Shown here: piece by piece, positions 54,801 through 61,551 of the stretch
How positions within the stretch are numbered: position 1 is the first letter of the stretch
Layout: the number at the start of each line of letters is the position of its first letter
From: Brevibacillus sp.
GTDB lineage: Bacteria; Bacillota; Bacilli; Brevibacillales; Brevibacillaceae
Length of the DNA stretch: 64,000 nucleotides
Direction: 5' to 3'
Assembly: GCA_017656235.1 (NCBI GenBank)
Contig: JACDOF010000008.1
Location: forward strand, 87,036 to 151,035
Translations under genes and position numbers: made by a program
The notes under the pieces: model-generated
Databases searched by the model: none
What the model was told of the DNA's origin: nothing
The model's input: the letters and a program-made list of their open reading frames with translations, nothing else

Positions 54801-55707
54801 GAGCGATACGGTGCCGCCGTACATCCAGTTTCCCGACGATTTGTTTGAACAGGTGGTGGTACGCAATCAGCCATATGTGGCCATACGCGGACGGATTGGC
54901 GGCGAGGATATGGTGGATCGGGTAAAGCTGTCCATCCACGGACAGCCGGTGCCAGTGCAGGTGGACGGCAGCTTTGAGACCATTCTGCACCTTGGGGAAG
55001 GACTCCATTACGTTACCTACAGCGCAACCGACGTGTACGGCAACAACCGGCAGTTTACGCAGCGGATCATCATCGATCAGACACCGCCGGAACTGACGAT
55101 CACCAACGACGGCACGGAACAGGCCTGGATTGACCCTGCGACCCGCAGAGCGGTGCTGCCCATTCGCTTCCGATACCGCGACCAGACGTTTAAGGGCAGT
55201 GTCAGCATCAACGGTCAGATGATTGCCAACTGGGAGGAAGAGCAGCTGGACGTTCCCGTAGAGCGCAGCTTTTCCCATCTGGTGACACTGCCCCAGGGAG
55301 AGAACCGGATATTGGTGGAAGGATGGGATGAAGCCGGCAATCTGACGGTGAAACGATTGACTGTCACGCTGGATGTGTCAGCCGACAGCCTGGTTCTCAA
55401 GCAGGATGAACAGCGAGTGGTTTATACAGCCAAGCAGGCTCCTCCACTGTCCATCAGGTTGGCGCAGGAGGAGTTTCAAGCAGCAGCTGGAGAAGCGGTT
55501 ACCGTAACCGGCCTGGTCAGCGGAATCGGTCCGTTCAAGGTGCAGGTCGGATACACTGGACAGCAGTTGGAAGCGGATGTGAACGATCTCGGACAGTTTC
55601 GCTGTGCTCTCCCCAACGTCGCGGCAGGCAAAGGGAAACTGAGCGTGGTTGTCACCGATGCTTTGGGGCGAGAAAACAAAATCGAGACACGAGTGATCGG
55701 CAGGTAA
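51898..55707 (+). CDS. Large secreted subtilisin-like (S8) serine protease
   Basis: 1,269 residues from TTG 51898, with AGGAGGAG upstream. A signal peptide (LVCYGLALSVFFFPFSLQL) leads a propeptide and S8 domain: Asp in ISIIDTGINPAHPDLP (about 134), His in SQHGMHVAGIAAANG (about 184), Asn in VVAAAGNDGYFG (about 280) and Ser in KSGTSMATPHVAGGMALL (about 507). A PA domain (about 330-450) is inserted before the Ser. After it come C5a-peptidase/Vpr-like Fn3 and Ig-type modules with FSPNGDGHYD. No SLH or LPXTG anchor is seen. It lies between sdhB and gerE, where Bacillus has ysmA. Confidence 0.93.
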   Translation: MKKHLVCYGLALSVFFFPFSLQLNSYVEQKGKDVAGTGRQAEEWRTRVLNDLVQAASAEEPFPSASPFGQAGAEQGRGKHSVSPDGADEWAEVSQVIVGEKLPQGPVSTLEMIEATKAWEEAGIKGEGMLISIIDTGINPAHPDLPKPRDTQAARRKTGSTAKVIPGYNWADRNQVTKDVGESQHGMHVAGIAAANGKVKGVAPEAQLLSEKVFSNYQGEVSGLSESILFAINDSIEKKADVINLSLGSPAGYVDQLSVEQQAIKRAVDHGVIVVAAAGNDGYFGSDKVKQENPDVAMIGSPGVAPDALSVASVNATTMAGVSFRVWGVAGLERVVYLPARPAEGVPVNPVQALAAPKELVYVGKGTKEDYQVQVKNKLVLIERGSISFDEKLRLAREAGAVGAIVYNNEPGPMLMSANEARQFPAVTILKSTGEALAAQLKQGKTIQVQFDGEYAQNGLPYPNGGTISAFSSWGPAPDLQFKPEIAAPGGGILSTVMQHDYAVKSGTSMATPHVAGGMALLKQAYQKMGRRLEGRDLVETLKAVVMNTAQPILDPRDIAATSSEGRKGPYPYSPRVQGAGLMQVAKAIRTPVLITDAKGKAGVSLGEIGRSTTFSLYVDNRFGQEPLTYKMKDAYGVLTDFCRDGINYLTSVPLQGAKLSFSPDKVTVAPGKRQEVKVTLSIPESAPRNIFSEGFIAFVPEDEALPVLHVPFFGFYGDWEEPRVMDAPMWQAESQEKRTGVKTTWYHDKQNDKKKYRDYLGVTGVDENGRVKVDPDKIAFSPNGDGHYDVASPSVTFLRHARQVSIDVVDSSGKVVRSLVRDEKVSKYDQSKLGIPYYYTEKEEWAWDGTAYSAQTGTYVQVPDGAYRFVVRAKSGGKNAHWQTISLPVRVDRQAPRVQASLDGSRLRWNSRDGDVQGYLLYVEGKKTGGPFSASVTSTMISQPHRAVTLVAYDYAGNITVVPVNGQSDTVPPYIQFPDDLFEQVVVRNQPYVAIRGRIGGEDMVDRVKLSIHGQPVPVQVDGSFETILHLGEGLHYVTYSATDVYGNNRQFTQRIIIDQTPPELTITNDGTEQAWIDPATRRAVLPIRFRYRDQTFKGSVSINGQMIANWEEEQLDVPVERSFSHLVTLPQGENRILVEGWDEAGNLTVKRLTVTLDVSADSLVLKQDEQRVVYTAKQAPPLSIRLAQEEFQAAAGEAVTVTGLVSGIGPFKVQVGYTGQQLEADVNDLGQFRCALPNVAAGKGKLSVVVTDALGRENKIETRVIGR

Positions 55708-55736
55708 AGGGAAAGGTGAGGGATGGAGTAAAAAGC

Positions 55737-56111
55737 ATGTTTTATCACGGGATCAACCGGGAATATGTATACAAGTATTTTCCCGTCTTGTCGGCACGCA
55801 GAAGCGTTTCTCAGAAAAACGACACACAGTTGGCGGATCGACGCCATCTGCTGGAGCTGATTGGGCTTGAGCCGATTCATCTCCTTGAGGCCGATGCCGA
55901 TTTTCCGCCGCAGCGCTGTATTAAGGAATGCTTGGCGTATGGAGACACTGTCTTCGCTTTTCAGACGTTGGATCTCCCTTTCTGGCAGTTGAGCCGCAGG
56001 GAAATTGGCATACCCGTACTTGATTTGCGCCGTGCTGCTGCTGTTTACACCAGATGTGCCGATCAAAGTCTGCGTGACTTGTTTCAAGGCGTCCCGATCT
56101 ATATGCTCTGA
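55737..56111 (+). CDS. Hypothetical protein
   Basis: 124 residues from ATG 55737 with GGAG eight bases upstream; GTG 55716 would add seven residues. Protein begins MFYHGINREYVYKYFPVLSA and ends FQGVPIYML; Cys residues are at about 67, 71 and 113. No family is recognised. It is co-directional between the protease and the CheX-like gene (30 nt after the protease stop), so one operon is possible. The long minus-strand ORF here (55476-56087) invades the protease and is less likely. Confidence 0.55.
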   Translation: MFYHGINREYVYKYFPVLSARRSVSQKNDTQLADRRHLLELIGLEPIHLLEADADFPPQRCIKECLAYGDTVFAFQTLDLPFWQLSRREIGIPVLDLRRAAAVYTRCADQSLRDLFQGVPIYML

Positions 56112-56171
56112 GGTGAAGGCAGGAGGAGGTCGTCAGCGCTCAAAAAACGCGACGAAGGAGTTTTGGAACCA

Positions 56172-56630
56172 ATGAAGACTGAGTACATCACACCCTTTCT
56201 CGAATCAGCGGTGACCGTGATCGAACAGACATGCAATGTCGCCCCGCTGCGAGGAGATGTGGAAATGACGGAAGTCACCCTTCGCGACGAACACATCTGG
56301 ATTGTAATCGGACTGGCCGGTCAGTTAACCGGCGATGTCCTGTTCGGCATTCACAAGCAGGTGGCGTTGAAGATCGTTTCGGCGATGATGGGTGGCTTTC
56401 CGGTAACGTCGCTGGACGAGATGGGCAAGAGCGCCATCTCCGAATTGGGCAACATGATTTCCGGCAATGCCAGCATGCTGCTCTACAACCAGGGAATTCA
56501 GATTGACATTTCCCCGCCGCGATTGTATGACGAATCAGAGTTGCTGCCAATAAAAGGAAAGGCTATCAGCGTTCCGCTCGCACTGGGCGAGCTGGGGAGG
56601 CTGGATGTGCAGGTGAAGATTAGCGGGTAA
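56172..56630 (+). CDS. CheX-like protein
   Basis: 152 residues from ATG 56172, after GAAGGAG; TTG 56163 is an alternative start. The fold matches the CheX/CheC-type phosphatase domain: a long N-terminal helix (TEYITPFLESAVTVIEQTCN), VIGLAGQLTGDVLFGIHKQV and the E-x-x-N active-site signature in SAISELGNMISGNASMLL, whose Glu and Asn act on CheY-P in CheX. No chemotaxis genes are next to it, so it may work with an unlinked response regulator or have been recruited to another pathway. Confidence 0.82.
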   Translation: MKTEYITPFLESAVTVIEQTCNVAPLRGDVEMTEVTLRDEHIWIVIGLAGQLTGDVLFGIHKQVALKIVSAMMGGFPVTSLDEMGKSAISELGNMISGNASMLLYNQGIQIDISPPRLYDESELLPIKGKAISVPLALGELGRLDVQVKISG

Positions 56631-56821
56631 GCATGGTCTCTGCCGCTCAATTGCCCACAAATATTGGACCTCCTGATGTCCGGGGTATCCCGTGGACAAG
56701 AAGGGGGTCTTTTGGTGTTATCGTCCCGCTGTACAAAAAGAAGTGGGGAAAGCGCTGGAACCCTACGCCCATTTTCTGAATAGGATGTAAGGCAATAGCC
56801 TAAAATCCTTGTCACTCCGGC

Positions 56822-56849
56822 ACCACCACTACCCCTTGAACATAGGATA
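56822..56849 (+). promoter_or_regulatory. Sigma-K-like promoter of gerE
   Basis: AC at 56822-56823, 17 nt, CATAGGATA (56841-56849). This fits the sigma-K consensus AC-N16/17-CATANNNTA. In Bacillus gerE is transcribed by sigma-K in the mother cell. The rest of 56631-56907 shows no gene. Confidence 0.6.
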
Positions 56850-56907
56850 AGGTGACTGTAATCCCTCAACCTTGTTCCTGTAGAGCCCACAAGGAGGGGT
56901 GGCACGA

Positions 56908-57114
56908 TTGAAGGGTAGCGACCAAACCAAACCATTGTTGACGAATCGCGAAAGAGAAGTGTTTGAGCTTTTGGTCCAAGACAAGACGACAAAAGAGATA
57001 GCCGGACAACTCTTCATTAGCGAAAAGACAGTACGAAATCACATAAGCAATGTGATGCATACCATTCGCGTATTAAAAAGAGGAGCGCACTCACGCTCCT
57101 GCCTTTTTTATTGA
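56908..57114 (+). pseudogene. gerE: gerE, 5' part, interrupted by a phage-like element
   Basis: From TTG 56908 with AAGGAGG at 10 nt. Residues 1-50 ([38 protein letters not shown] and nearby) are nearly identical to B. subtilis GerE as I recall it ([66 protein letters not shown]). After VM, at about 57057, the family sequence [15 protein letters not shown] is replaced by HTIRVLKRGAHSRSCLFY and a stop. The final dimerisation helix is missing. The gene may be restored by excision of the element during sporulation. Confidence 0.88.
57081..57109. terminator. Terminator at the left end of the element
   Basis: AGGAGCG-cactca-CGCTCCT followed by GCCTTTTTT on the plus strand. It closes the truncated gerE transcript and lies against the stop of the convergent gene 57108-57908. 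Confidence 0.8.
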
Positions 57115-57908
57115 TCGTTTTCGTCTGCGACTCCAAACAAAATTCCCAATCCTTCAGTTGCAGTAAAGTGATACCTTAACCCATTTCTCGTAGTGTTTGT
57201 GTTCAGTCCCATCAAGTCTTCCCCGCTGGTCAACCCAAGATCATCTAGTATGCCGCCGCGCTCTTCGACTGCCAGATCGGGGTTGGTTGCTACGATGAGG
57301 ACACCCATTGCAATAATGATGTCTGCCCCTGACTTGAACGTACCATCACCTGTCGCCATGATCATAACATCTCGCACGCTGCCGTCAGCCTTATTAACTG
57401 TTCCGACCAATGCAATATTATCGGTCAGCATGTATTGGAACGTATCTTGTGCCTCGCCTTCCTGAACGGTTATCTTGTCGATCGTGAAGCCCGCAGAGAC
57501 TTCTTGTGATGCCTTGTTGAAGGCTGCTCTAAACTCTTCTGGATTAATGCCAATCGTGCCAGGAATCTTACTATCTTCTGGCTTCGTCTCAGTATCCGCT
57601 GGCTTCGTTTCACTCTCCGCAGCACTCTGTTGCGGTTCGGTTTTTTCCTCTTTTTGGGTTGGTTGTGGATTTGAAACCGACTCCTGTTTGGTCTCAGATT
57701 CTGGAGCACTTGCAACTTGTTCTGGCTGTACTGGACTCGTTGATGCTGGTTGAGTATCCGTTTTCTGGCCGGTTACTGCAACGGCCAGTATGATTGCTGC
57801 CCATACAACACCCGCAGTTCTTCTTGGGTTGTCTAACTTCTTCCACTGAAATAGGATCATTATGTACGGGATGATCAACCACCCGATCACTTTCAGTACC
57901 TTCATCAT
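57108..57908 (-). CDS. Membrane-anchored protein at the element's left edge
   Basis: 266 residues. Two N-terminal helices (VLKVIGWLIIPYIMILFQW; AGVVWAAIILAVAVTGQ) separated by KKLDNPRR, then a Ser/Thr/Glu/Pro-rich linker (PTQKEEKTEPQQSAAESETK) and a globular C-terminal domain from about residue 125 (EEFRAAFNKASQEVSAGFTI to the end). Similar layouts occur in Gram-positive phages for lysogenic conversion or superinfection proteins, but I cannot assign it. Start may be either of two adjacent Met codons (GGGGGTAG upstream). TATAAT is present upstream on the minus strand. Confidence 0.8.
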   Translation of the reverse strand: MMKVLKVIGWLIIPYIMILFQWKKLDNPRRTAGVVWAAIILAVAVTGQKTDTQPASTSPVQPEQVASAPESETKQESVSNPQPTQKEEKTEPQQSAAESETKPADTETKPEDSKIPGTIGINPEEFRAAFNKASQEVSAGFTIDKITVQEGEAQDTFQYMLTDNIALVGTVNKADGSVRDVMIMATGDGTFKSGADIIIAMGVLIVATNPDLAVEERGGILDDLGLTSGEDLMGLNTNTTRNGLRYHFTATEGLGILFGVADENDQ

Positions 57909-58018
57909 TCTACCCCCATCCTATATTGGTATACCTATCATTATATAGCAATCACATGAAATATTTGGTCGGTTTTTCCGTCTTATTCTGACATTATTCG
58001 ACATGGTATGATCGCCGT

Positions 58019-58414
58019 ATGCAAGACTACAACATGAATCAGGCAGCAAGGAGACTGGGTAGAACGATTCGGCAGGCAAGGAGAAATAAACGTCTGTCGC
58101 AACAAGCAGCGAGTTCGTTGGCTGGTATCAGCCTCAGCCACTATAAAAATATTGAAGCTGGGCGTTCGATCCCAGGGTTATCGGTGCTTGACGCGATCAT
58201 CGGGGCCGTATCCGCAAATAGAGGGTGTCTATATTCTCTATACCTCCCCTTGCTAGTGACACCAGGACAGTGTTTGGAGTATTTGCTTTGGTGTTGGGAA
58301 CAAGGGCTGATCCGACAGGCTTACGCCGCCGCTGACAAGCTATACCACTTGACTAAAGAAGGAAAAATTTCTACGCGATCAGTTGACATAATTATTGTAT
58401 TTTTCGACAAATAG
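58019..58414 (+). CDS. XRE-family HTH protein
   Basis: 131 residues. HTH_3 domain in residues 10-65: RTIRQARRNKRLSQQAASSL, LSHYKNIEAGRSIPGLSVLD. The C-terminal half (LVTPGQCLEYLLWCWEQGLI) is helical and unassigned. There is no good ribosome binding site for ATG 58019, and a TATGAT-like -10 lies just upstream, so the message could be nearly leaderless; ATG 58034 is another option. A second regulator in addition to the CI/Cro pair; role unknown. Confidence 0.8.
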   Translation: MQDYNMNQAARRLGRTIRQARRNKRLSQQAASSLAGISLSHYKNIEAGRSIPGLSVLDAIIGAVSANRGCLYSLYLPLLVTPGQCLEYLLWCWEQGLIRQAYAAADKLYHLTKEGKISTRSVDIIIVFFDK

Positions 58415-58619
58415 CGAGATTCATAGTCGTTGCTTGTCGAAGTCTTGTCGAAATGGCTACTCCCTATGGAATCGTGTGTGACAATTCATGGCTATGAGAC
58501 GCGACAGTGACAGAAATATCTGTTATTTTTCTAGTATGACCTGTCAGTATTTGTCTTGCGGTAGGCGTATCGATGAGGGATAATAAGAACAAGTGTTCCT
58601 GTATCGGGGAGGGGTCACA
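58415..58619. other. Short gap inside the element
   Basis: A 205-nt AT-rich stretch. GGGATAATAAG near 58577 may be a -10 box for the following small gene. Nothing else is seen. Confidence 0.35.
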
Positions 58620-58796
58620 TTGGAGGGTAAAGAAAAGTTGGTGTCTACAGTTCAGGATGGGCGTTCAATGGTGGCCGTCATCACAAAGGAAGAAGTTGCA
58701 CTGGTGGAGAGAGCGTTGGTAGTCGGTTTGACGACCAGTGATGTTGACAAGATCATAAGAAGTATTAAAGAAAACCGATCACCCATTATTGGATGA
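58620..58796 (+). CDS. Small phage-element protein, TTG start
   Basis: 58 residues from TTG 58620, with GGGGAGGGG upstream. Sequence METGKE-like start is in fact MEGKEKLVSTVQDGRSMVAV, then ITKEEVALVERALVVGLTTS and DVDKIIRSIKENRSPIIG. Likely a small helical protein. Unassigned. The 3' end overlaps the converging repressor gene by 18 nt and includes CCGATCA...TGATCGG, a small hairpin that may terminate both. Confidence 0.55.
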   Translation: MEGKEKLVSTVQDGRSMVAVITKEEVALVERALVVGLTTSDVDKIIRSIKENRSPIIG

Positions 58797-59147
58797 TCGG
58801 TTTTGTGCTTCATACCCGGCGATTGTAACTTTCATCTGTTCAAAGAACAATCTTTGTTGCTCAGGAGTAAGTGTAGCAACTTTATCAAGGATTTTTTTTG
58901 CTTCATCGGATATTTCGGGATCCTTTCTGTAGTCGTAGGGAGCCTTTGGGTCGTCAGTTCTGCCGAGTAAGTAATCAATGGAGACACCAAAAAAATCAGC
59001 CAGTTTTTGGAGAGTTTCGTTATCCGGCTCGCGCTTTTGTGCTTCGTAGTTTGCGTAGGTGCCCCTGTGGATTCCAAGCAGTTTTGAAATGCTTGCTTGC
59101 GTTTGTTTCCGTGCCTTTCTTAGTTCGGCGAGACGTTTTCCTAACAC
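58779..59147 (-). CDS. CI-like phage repressor
   Basis: 122 residues from GTG 59147 with AAAGGGGGT upstream; the track start at 59249 lies in the operator region. N-terminal HTH_3 (RLAELRKARKQTQASISKLL, GIHRGTYANYEAQKREPDNE, TLQKLADFFGVSIDYLLGRT). The C-terminal part is short and lacks a LexA-like Ser-Lys protease motif. Divergent from the Cro-like gene across a region with several 17-bp operators. It is expected to maintain the quiescent state of the element. Confidence 0.9.
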   Translation of the reverse strand: MLGKRLAELRKARKQTQASISKLLGIHRGTYANYEAQKREPDNETLQKLADFFGVSIDYLLGRTDDPKAPYDYRKDPEISDEAKKILDKVATLTPEQQRLFFEQMKVTIAGYEAQNRSSNNG

Positions 59148-59175
59148 GAAACCACCCCCTTTGACTTGATTATAT

Positions 59176-59283
59176 CGTTTCAAAATGAAGCAAAAAATAT
59201 ATGCTTCAATTCGACGATTTTTGTATTGACATGCGTCGTAACGAAGCATATAATGAAATCAAAAGATGCTTCGATTCGACGCA
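59176..59283. promoter_or_regulatory. Divergent CI/Cro promoters with four 17-bp operators
   Basis: Operators: CGTTTCAAAATGAAGCA (59176-59192), TGCTTCAATTCGACGAT (59202-59218), TGCGTCGTAACGAAGCA (59232-59248) and TGCTTCGATTCGACGCA (59267-59283); half-site TGCKTCGA. The rightward promoter is TTGACA 59226-59231, TATAAT 59249-59254; the third operator is exactly its 17-bp spacer. The leftward -10 is TATAAT on the minus strand (59174-59169), with the first operator in its spacer and a weak -35. Confidence 0.85.
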
Positions 59284-59301
59284 AAAAAGGAGGTGTAACA
59301 G

Positions 59302-59514
59302 ATGAGGAAATGGCTCGTGGAAATGCGTGGCGAACTAACACAAGAGCAGGTCGCAAAACAAATCGGGATTAGTCGCGGCGCATATTCCAATATCGAAAAC
59401 GGAAAAAGAGACCCAAGCGTTTCTATGGCAAAGCGTATTGCTTCGGTGTTGGGCTTCGATTGGATGCTTTTTTTTCAAGACGATTGCGTCGAAACGAAAC
59501 AAAAACCCGCATAG
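59302..59514 (+). CDS. Cro-like HTH regulator
   Basis: 70 residues. A single HTH_3 domain: MRGELTQEQVAKQIGISRGA, YSNIENGKRDPSVSMAKRIA and VLGFDWMLFF. AAAAAAGGAGG precedes ATG 59302. First gene of the rightward early operon. The recognition region (GISRGAYSNIENGKRDPS) resembles that of the divergent repressor (GIHRGTYANYEAQKREPD), so both may read the same operators. A fifth operator copy lies within its 3' end. Confidence 0.88.
   Translation: MRKWLVEMRGELTQEQVAKQIGISRGAYSNIENGKRDPSVSMAKRIASVLGFDWMLFFQDDCVETKQKPA
59485..59501. promoter_or_regulatory. Distal fifth operator inside the cro-like gene
   Basis: TGCGTCGAAACGAAACA matches the operator consensus at 14-15 of 17 positions. It is 218 bp (centre to centre) from the nearest switch operator, a distance that could allow repressor looping. 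Confidence 0.6.
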
Positions 59515-59523
59515 GAGGTGGCC

Positions 59524-59730
59524 ATGATGTCAGGGCAGTCCACCCGTCCAACCCACATATGGTCACTACATGGGGGTGGTGACATGGCACGTAAGAAGAC
59601 AACTCTGCAGGTCGGGAAGGTCACCTACGGTGACAAGGACCCGCAAGAGGCATTTACGGAAGCATTCGCCCCATACTTTGCACAGGCTGCCGAGCAAAAG
59701 CAAGAATCCAAGAAGGTGGTCGGCAGCTAA
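59524..59730 (+). CDS. Small phage-element protein
   Basis: 68 residues from ATG 59524 with AGGAGGTGG just upstream. A later Met at 59584 (MARKKTTLQVGKVTYGDKDP) has GGGGGTGG and would give 48 residues; either is possible. The C-terminal half is helical and Gln/Lys-rich (AFAPYFAQAAEQKQESKKVV). No family recognised. Placed 9 nt after the Cro-like gene. Confidence 0.55.
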   Translation: MMSGQSTRPTHIWSLHGGGDMARKKTTLQVGKVTYGDKDPQEAFTEAFAPYFAQAAEQKQESKKVVGS

Positions 59731-59821
59731 GCAGGCCGGGGGAACCCGGCAGATTGGACAACCCTACAAACATCATTCCCACTATTACGAATCGTTATAC
59801 ATGCCTGAAAGGAGCGATAGC

Positions 59822-60598
59822 GTGACCCAACTACAAAGCATCTTCCACTATGACGGCGCAAAGCTACGAGTCGTCACCAAGAATGGCGAACCGTGGTTCG
59901 TAGCCAGAGACGTATGCGACATCTTGGAGATCAACAACCCAAGCCAAGCATTGGCGAGGCTGGACGATGACGAGAGGGGTCTCATTTCAACTGACACCCC
60001 TGGAGGCAAGCAAGAAATGGCGGCTGTCAACGAGCCTGGGCTATACTCACTGATCCTCGGCAGCAGGAAGCCAGAAGCCAAAGCATTCAAACGGTGGATC
60101 ACACACGAAGTCATACCATCCATTCGCAAGCACGGTGCCTACATGACACCAGAAACTATCGAGAAAACGCTGAGCGATCCAGATTTCATCATCGGACTAG
60201 CCTCAAGGTTGAAAGAGGAGAAGGAAGCCCGGATGAAGCTGGAGGCCAAGGTGGAAGCAGACCGACCGAAAGTCATCTTTGCCGAAGCGCTGGAGGTATC
60301 AGAGACCAGCATCCTGGTTGGTGAGTTGGCCAAGCTGTTGCGGCAAAACGGCATCCAGATCGGACAAAACAGACTATTCCACTGGCTTCGCACCAACGGA
60401 TACCTCGGAAACAAGGGTGACTATTACAACCTGCCGACTCAGAAGGCGATGGAGATGGGCCTCTTCGAGATCAAGACCAGAACCATCACCAACCCGGACG
60501 GCAGTGTGAGAACAACCAGAACAGCGAAAGTGACCGGCAAAGGCCAGATATATTTCATCAACAAGTTTATGTCTCTCCAGAAAAAGCCCCCGGCATAA
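59822..60598 (+). CDS. Phage antirepressor (BRO-N and KilAC domains)
   Basis: 258 residues from GTG 59822, chosen for AAAGGAGC upstream. The BRO-N/P22-AR domain is at residues 1-110 (FHYDGAKLRVVTKNGEPWFV, NNPSQALARLDDDERG, YSLILGSRKPEAKAFKRWIT then HEVIPSIRKHG). A KilAC/ANT domain follows from about 160 (LAKLLRQNGIQIGQNRLFHW, YYNLPTQKAMEMGLFEIKTR). Such proteins oppose lysogenic repressors or regulate early phage genes. Confidence 0.93.
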   Translation: MTQLQSIFHYDGAKLRVVTKNGEPWFVARDVCDILEINNPSQALARLDDDERGLISTDTPGGKQEMAAVNEPGLYSLILGSRKPEAKAFKRWITHEVIPSIRKHGAYMTPETIEKTLSDPDFIIGLASRLKEEKEARMKLEAKVEADRPKVIFAEALEVSETSILVGELAKLLRQNGIQIGQNRLFHWLRTNGYLGNKGDYYNLPTQKAMEMGLFEIKTRTITNPDGSVRTTRTAKVTGKGQIYFINKFMSLQKKPPA

Positions 60599-60612
60599 CC
60601 AGGGGGTGGAAG

Positions 60613-60687
60613 ATGAGCACAACTTTATCTTACATCGAAAACCAAATAACGCCAGTAAAGGAGGAACGAACACATGAGCGCAAATGA
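60613..60687 (+). CDS. Possible 24-residue leader peptide
   Basis: ATG 60613 is preceded by GGGGGTGG and the frame ends at TGA 60685-60687, overlapping the start of the next gene by 14 nt. Product MSTTLSYIENQITPVKEERT plus HERK. It may couple translation to the next gene or be chance. Confidence 0.3.
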   Translation: MSTTLSYIENQITPVKEERTHERK

Positions 60688-61225
60688 CTACAGCTACCAG
60701 CTTGGGCAAGCGCTCATGGAGAAAGGAATGACGCAGCTTAGTTTCAGCTTCGAGGCACATGTCAGCCCGGAATCCGTGAGCGCATACAAAAACGGGAGGG
60801 CAATTGCTCCGCCGGATGTGAAATCGAAGTCGATCATCGCAACTGACAATCCGTTTCTGGCTATGGCGGCAGCGCATGAGTCTACAGCAGGGACAAGCCC
60901 GCCGATTCTGGACGGCGAGAATGTCGAACTGAACAGACATACAGCGGTCGCTAAAACGGTGGAGGAGATCGAGGAGCTACTGGCGGCGATCAAGCGAGCG
61001 CAGCCTATCCTGATCAAACCGCCCCGTACACTATCACCACTGGAAAGACAGCAGATTGAGCATCTTGTCCAAGAGACCTTAGACGTGGCTACCTCTACGA
61101 CGAACATGGCGGCTGTTGTATGCCGGGAAGCCAAGATGTCATGGACATGCCAGTGGAGCCTACATAAAGCGAAGCTGGTCAAGAACGGCTTCCTCAAGAT
61201 GATGAAGGAGGTGACAAAAGGGTGA
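60674..61225 (+). CDS. Phage-element protein with HTH-like N-terminus
   Basis: 183 residues, AAAGGAGG before ATG 60674. The first 50 residues (YQLGQALMEKGMTQLSFSFE, VSPESVSAYKNGRAIAPPDV) look like a degenerate HTH domain. A helical region with ELLAAIKRAQPILIK and SPLERQQIEHLVQETLDVAT follows; the end has VVCREAKMSWTCQWSLHKAK. Similar phage regulators occur after antirepressors in Firmicutes phages. Precise role unknown. Its stop overlaps the next start. Confidence 0.8.
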   Translation: MSANDYSYQLGQALMEKGMTQLSFSFEAHVSPESVSAYKNGRAIAPPDVKSKSIIATDNPFLAMAAAHESTAGTSPPILDGENVELNRHTAVAKTVEEIEELLAAIKRAQPILIKPPRTLSPLERQQIEHLVQETLDVATSTTNMAAVVCREAKMSWTCQWSLHKAKLVKNGFLKMMKEVTKG

Positions 61226-61374
61226 AACAGTGCTGGAACCAACGCCTGCTAGAGGTGCTGGAGAAGACCTACCAGTATGATGCTGAACTGATGACCCCGC
61301 AATGCAAGCAGGCAGTAGATGACTACCGGGCACGACTGGACGAGTACAGAAGGAAGATCGAAGGGAGGGAATAG
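61222..61374 (+). CDS. Small phage-element protein (50 residues)
   Basis: Starts at GTG 61222 in a GTGA overlap with the previous stop and ends one base before the next start. Sequence MKQCWNQRLLEVLEKTYQYD then AVDDYRARLDEYRRKIEGRE, predicted helical. AAGGAGG is 11 nt upstream. Missed by the track because of length. No family recognised. Confidence 0.65.
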   Translation: MKQCWNQRLLEVLEKTYQYDAELMTPQCKQAVDDYRARLDEYRRKIEGRE

Positions 61375-61375
61375 C

Positions 61376-61501
61376 GTGAAGCTCTACACGACCAAGCAGA
61401 AGCCCACAACGGGTGTATGGATCGGAATGGCCGGTAAGGTTCGGGAGATTCGGGAGTACCTGAAAAAAGAAAAAACCGCCCGCAGTGAACGGACGGCATA
61501 A
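61376..61501 (+). CDS. Small basic phage-element protein (41 residues)
   Basis: From GTG 61376, preceded by GGGAGGG. Sequence MKLYTTKQKPTTGVWIGMAG, then a lysine/arginine-rich helix (KVREIREYLKKEKTARSERT). The longer track frame begins inside the previous gene. Unassigned. Confidence 0.55.
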   Translation: MKLYTTKQKPTTGVWIGMAGKVREIREYLKKEKTARSERTA

Positions 61502-61551
61502 CTTCAACCATCATCTAAAGCATACCAAACCAAACGGGGGAGGGCAAGAGC

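Noticed and set aside
55476-56087. 203-codon minus-strand ORF near the CheX-like gene
   Set aside because: Overlaps over 200 nt of the protease gene and lacks a ribosome binding site; the plus-strand ORF fits better, though certainty is limited.
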